Shown here in pieces: positions 55,147 to 57,831 of a stretch of DNA of 57,831 bases. The translations under genes and the position numbers were made by a program. The first letter of the stretch is position 1, and each line of letters opens with the position of its first letter. This stretch comes from Pelagibacterium luteolum (GTDB lineage: Bacteria; Pseudomonadota; Alphaproteobacteria; Rhizobiales; Devosiaceae), in the NCBI RefSeq assembly GCF_900100665.1, contig NZ_FNCS01000018.1:1-57831 (forward strand), written 5' to 3'. The notes under the pieces were generated by a model. That model made no database searches. It was not told where the DNA came from and saw nothing but the letters and a program-made list of their open reading frames with translations.

Positions 55147-55967
55147 GCGACGGGCCCGCAACCCGCGTGACCGCCCGCATACTCGGCTGTGGCTCATCGG
55201 GCGGCGTGCCGCGCATCGGCAATATCTGGGGCGCCTGCGACCCGCAAAATCCGAAAAACCGCCGTCGCCGCTGTTCACTTCTGATCACCGGCACCCGTGA
55301 GGATAGCGCCGGCGCAACCCGCATCCTGATCGACGCCGGTCCCGACCTCCGCGAGCAAATGCTCGATGCCAATGTGCCCGAACTCGATGCCGTGTTTTTC
55401 ACCCACGAGCACGCCGACCACACCCATGGCATCGATGATCTCCGCGTCCTTGCGCTCAATGCCCGGCGACGCGTCGACGTTTACATGACGATGTCGACTG
55501 AGGGCCGGCTGCGCGATGCTTTCGGCTATTGCTTTACCGCCCCGCAAAACAGCCCATACCCGCCCATTCTCAATGCCCACTCCATCGCAGATGGCGAAGC
55601 AATAGAGGTCGAAGGGGAAGGGGGCACCATTGCGATCACCGGGTTTGAGCAGCAGCACGGCAGCATCACTTCGCTCGGCTTCCGCGTCGGCCGCTTCGCC
55701 TATTCCTGTGACCTCTCCGGCCTGCCCGGCTCATCCGCCTGGGCCGTCAAAGGTCTAGACACCTGGGTTCTCGACGCTCTGCGCTACGAAACCCATCCCA
55801 GCCATCTCAACCTCGAAGAATCGCTGGATCTGATCGAAAATTTCGCACCGCGCCGCGCCATCCTCACCAATCTCCACGTCGATCTCGACTATACGGTTCT
55901 TGACGCCGAAACGCCGGCCAATGTCGAACCGGCCTTTGACGGCATGGAATTCGAGATAGCGCTTTAG
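55143..55967 (+). CDS. MBL-fold metallo-hydrolase (PhnP-like)
   Basis: A 274-residue metallo-beta-lactamase-fold protein. The metal motif is FFTHEHADHTHGIDDLR, with LIDAGPDLREQML before it and the distant Asp/His supplied by SCDLSGLPG and LTNLHVDLDY. The short N-terminal segment GCGSSGGVPRIGNIWGACDP is typical of this PhnP/cyclic phosphodiesterase-like group, which is nearly always found after tatD in alphaproteobacteria. The true substrate is not known; a cyclic phosphate ester is likely. It converges on the next gene with a 6-base gap. Confidence 0.9.
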   Translation: MSDGPATRVTARILGCGSSGGVPRIGNIWGACDPQNPKNRRRRCSLLITGTREDSAGATRILIDAGPDLREQMLDANVPELDAVFFTHEHADHTHGIDDLRVLALNARRRVDVYMTMSTEGRLRDAFGYCFTAPQNSPYPPILNAHSIADGEAIEVEGEGGTIAITGFEQQHGSITSLGFRVGRFAYSCDLSGLPGSSAWAVKGLDTWVLDALRYETHPSHLNLEESLDLIENFAPRRAILTNLHVDLDYTVLDAETPANVEPAFDGMEFEIAL

Positions 55968-55973
55968 CGATAT

Positions 55974-56336
55974 CTATAAAGCTAGCTTGCGTTCCAGCGC
56001 GTCCATATCGGGCACAAACCACAAATTGCCGCCCGCATTGGTCTCGAAGAGATAATCGCGAAAAGCCGTGCTGCGATCGGCGAACCGCTGAACGTCTCCA
56101 ACCACCACCATAAGCAAGCGGTAGTTGGCAAACTTCTGCGCAACATCGCCGATGATACCCGATCGCAACTCGAAAAATGCATCCGGCAAGACGGAAGCCT
56201 CCACGACGACCATCTGCGCATCGTCCGACCACGCCATGCCGATGAGATCGTTGGACAAGGTGGCAGCGGACAGGTTCTCAGCACCTGACACCATCAGAGC
56301 AGTCTTGCCAGCAATCTCTACAACGTCGTCCATCAT
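55974..56336 (-). CDS. DUF4180 domain protein
   Basis: A protein of about 121 residues matching the DUF4180 plan: SNDLIGMAWSDDAQMVVVEA, then FFELRSGIIGDVAQKFANY, then VVVGDVQRFADRS and LWFVPDMDALE at the end. No catalytic function is established for this family. The start is uncertain: the tandem ATGs at 56336/56333 are chosen for length, and a TTG at 56384 would add 16 basic residues; neither has a ribosome site. Confidence 0.75.
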   Translation of the reverse strand: MMDDVVEIAGKTALMVSGAENLSAATLSNDLIGMAWSDDAQMVVVEASVLPDAFFELRSGIIGDVAQKFANYRLLMVVVGDVQRFADRSTAFRDYLFETNAGGNLWFVPDMDALERKLAL

Positions 56337-56654
56337 CAAGCGCCATCTGGTCAGAGCACGCGCCAATGCGCGCTTCCTGCTCAATGTGCCGCCTCTGCAT
56401 CTATGTCAAGCTGACCAAACCGCAGCGCACGGATCAAGCGGCAGCGGGCTAACGCGAGGCGCTCTTTCAAATCAATCGTTTACAGCCATTCGCTCGATGA
56501 CATCTTTATCGCTATGGCCAGAGTTCGGGCTGCTCATCGATATCCAGCAGAAGCGCTGCTAACCGCAGTATTCCAAGCAAGGTGGCAAAAACTCATCGAT
56601 TTCCACACACATAAAAGTTCCATAATATATATTATGCGAATCGGATATGTAGCA
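56337..56654. other. Intergenic interval before the IS30 element, 318 bases
   Basis: No credible gene is seen. The stretch grows AT-rich to the right and holds a perfect 16-base palindrome at 56621-56636 just outside the IS30 left end. Confidence 0.5.
56621..56636. repeat. Perfect AT-rich 16-bp palindrome
   Basis: CATAATATATATTATG reads the same on both strands and lies about 18 bases outside the probable left end of the IS30 element. IS30-family elements favour symmetric targets, so it may reflect target choice. Confidence 0.5.
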
Positions 56655-57831
56655 TGGCACATTCTATTCTGAAATGCAACGCAGGCGTTATCATGCCTGT
56701 TTTTTCAGGAGAATGTTTTGGCCAGAAGCTTCACACAATTGAGCCTGCAAGAGCGCCGCACGATAGCCAGGTTGCAGGAACAGAAAATTCGCCAGTCCGA
56801 AATTGCGCGGCACCTCGGTCGTGACCGCGCTACGATCTGCCGTGAGATCAGGCGCAATTACTGGCATGACCGCGAATTGCCTGAAGCCACGGGCTATTGG
56901 GCCATAGCGGCCAACGAGATGGCCAGAGATAGACGGAGACGCGTCGGCAAGCTTTACCGCTGCGATGATTTGCGGATGAGTGTGATCAATAGGCTCAAGG
57001 AAGGCTGGTCGCCAGAGCAGATTGCTGGAAGGTTGAAGGTTGAACCTGGGATGACTGTGCGGCTGTGTCATGAAACGATCTACCGGTACGTCTATTCTCC
57101 TGAGGGTCAGCATCAACGCCTCGCGCAATATCTCCCTGAACGGCGCAGGAGGCGACGCCCATGGTACGGACGCAAGCCTCAAAGCCCCGTATTCCCCCCT
57201 GATCGGAGCATTAGGCACCGCCCTGAGCTTATCAACCAGCGCCAGCAATTTGGGCATTGGGAAGCAGATCTGATGATTTTTCGGCGGGAGCACGGTGAAG
57301 CTAATGTGGCCACTGTAATCGAACGGAAAAGCCGATTTACGCTTCTGTTCTGCAATAACGACAGGCAGTCCAGGCCGATTATGGACCGCTTGATAAAAGA
57401 GTTTAGCCCCCTGCCCTTGCCGGCGCGTCAAAGCCTTACGTTTGATCGCGGCTTTGAGTTCGTTTCCTGGCGTCGATTGGTAGATGGCATGGGAACGACA
57501 GCGTGGTTCTGCGATCCTTCCGCGCCCTGGCAAAAGGGTTCGGTGGAGAACATGAACCGCCGAGTTCGACGCTATCTCCCTCGAGAGACGGTAATCCTGT
57601 CCCTACCGCGAACGTATCTGCGCCAGCTATGCGACCGGATTAATGGGACTCCGAGAAAATGCCTGAGCTATCGAACACCGGCAGAAGCCTTCCGCGATGA
57701 AATGCTAAATTTGAAGTTCACCAACCCGCCCCCGGTCAGCCCTTGCAACCCTGACCAGCCGGTCTGACCGGGGGCTACTGCTCTGCCAAGCGTCCCTCGA
57801 ATGGAGCGTTGCATTTACATTCGAAGTCACA
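56655..57831 (+). mobile_element. IS30-family insertion sequence
   Basis: The element contains one transposase gene and has inverted ends: AAATGCAACGC at 56672-56682 and GCGTTGCATTT at 57806-57816, with weaker matching outside. The outer limits are estimates, and the right end coincides with the window end. About 1.18 kb is a normal IS30 length. Confidence 0.75.
56718..57767 (+). CDS. IS30-family transposase
   Basis: A 349-residue transposase. The N-terminal helix-turn-helix region reads LSLQERRTIARLQEQKIRQSEIARHLGRDRATICREI (key part SEIARHLGRDRATICREI), followed by the catalytic domain with HWEADLM (first Asp), TFDRGFEF (second Asp) and WQKGSVENMNRRVRRYLP (Glu). All three catalytic residues are present and the frame is intact, so the enzyme is probably active. 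The start is TTG, preceded by AGGAGA. Translation from 56718 places it 35 bases inside the left inverted repeat. Confidence 0.95.
   Translation: MARSFTQLSLQERRTIARLQEQKIRQSEIARHLGRDRATICREIRRNYWHDRELPEATGYWAIAANEMARDRRRRVGKLYRCDDLRMSVINRLKEGWSPEQIAGRLKVEPGMTVRLCHETIYRYVYSPEGQHQRLAQYLPERRRRRRPWYGRKPQSPVFPPDRSIRHRPELINQRQQFGHWEADLMIFRREHGEANVATVIERKSRFTLLFCNNDRQSRPIMDRLIKEFSPLPLPARQSLTFDRGFEFVSWRRLVDGMGTTAWFCDPSAPWQKGSVENMNRRVRRYLPRETVILSLPRTYLRQLCDRINGTPRKCLSYRTPAEAFRDEMLNLKFTNPPPVSPCNPDQPV

Overview
The window looks like a chromosomal segment of an alphaproteobacterium, most plausibly Hyphomicrobiales (Devosia/Pelagibacterium-like). Grounds are the fairly high GC, the abundance of TRAP and ABC importers, GcvA-type LysR regulators, and the housekeeping run rlpA - D,D-carboxypeptidase - tmk - holB - metG - tatD - MBL hydrolase. 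The genus is inference. Both ends are insertion sequences: a truncated IS3-family transposase at the left and a complete IS30-family element at the right.

Layout. 1-1.3 kb: IS3 remnant and an HNH nuclease. 1.5-8.4 kb: a GntR-controlled TRAP transporter operon divergent from a NanA/DapA-type lyase, then an enolase-superfamily dehydratase with its LysR regulator. 8.5-16.2 kb: one operon-like run of class V PLP enzyme, Pot-type ABC transporter, RidA, ornithine cyclodeaminase/mu-crystallin-family protein and LysR. 16.4-20.6 kb: a CUT1 (sugar-type) ABC importer. 20.7-32.2 kb: a lysine/pipecolate catabolic block. 32.5-43 kb: a divergent operon with a dipeptide-type ABC importer, hydantoinase/oxoprolinase A and B subunits and an M20D amidohydrolase. 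43-45 kb: a UvrD-like helicase. 45.4-48.6 kb: small envelope proteins and the PxpBCA 5-oxoprolinase. 48.7-56 kb: the housekeeping run. 56.6-57.8 kb: IS30.

How the genes fit together. The strongest story is 20.7-32.2 kb. DpkA (Delta1-piperideine-2-carboxylate reductase), AmaA (L-pipecolate oxidase), AmaB (ALDH7-type aminoadipate-semialdehyde dehydrogenase), an aminotransferase, HglS (2-oxoadipate dioxygenase/decarboxylase) and YdiJ (D-2-hydroxyglutarate dehydrogenase) together make a route from Delta1-piperideine-2-carboxylate to 2-oxoglutarate. The divergent Dpp-HyuAB-M20D operon shares with dpkA an 18-bp sequence (15/18 identical) that overlaps the predicted -10 element on each side. This suggests one regulator, perhaps the XRE-cupin protein encoded next to dpkA. 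The operon may therefore import and open a cyclic or acylated amino acid that feeds the lysine route. The 8.5-16.2 kb operon supplies another amine-type importer, a PLP enzyme, an imine hydrolase (RidA) and a second, unrelated ketimine-reductase-type protein, and could feed the same pool.

No tRNA, rRNA, CRISPR array or prophage was seen. Function calls come from reading translated sequences and recalled family motifs; no database search was run.
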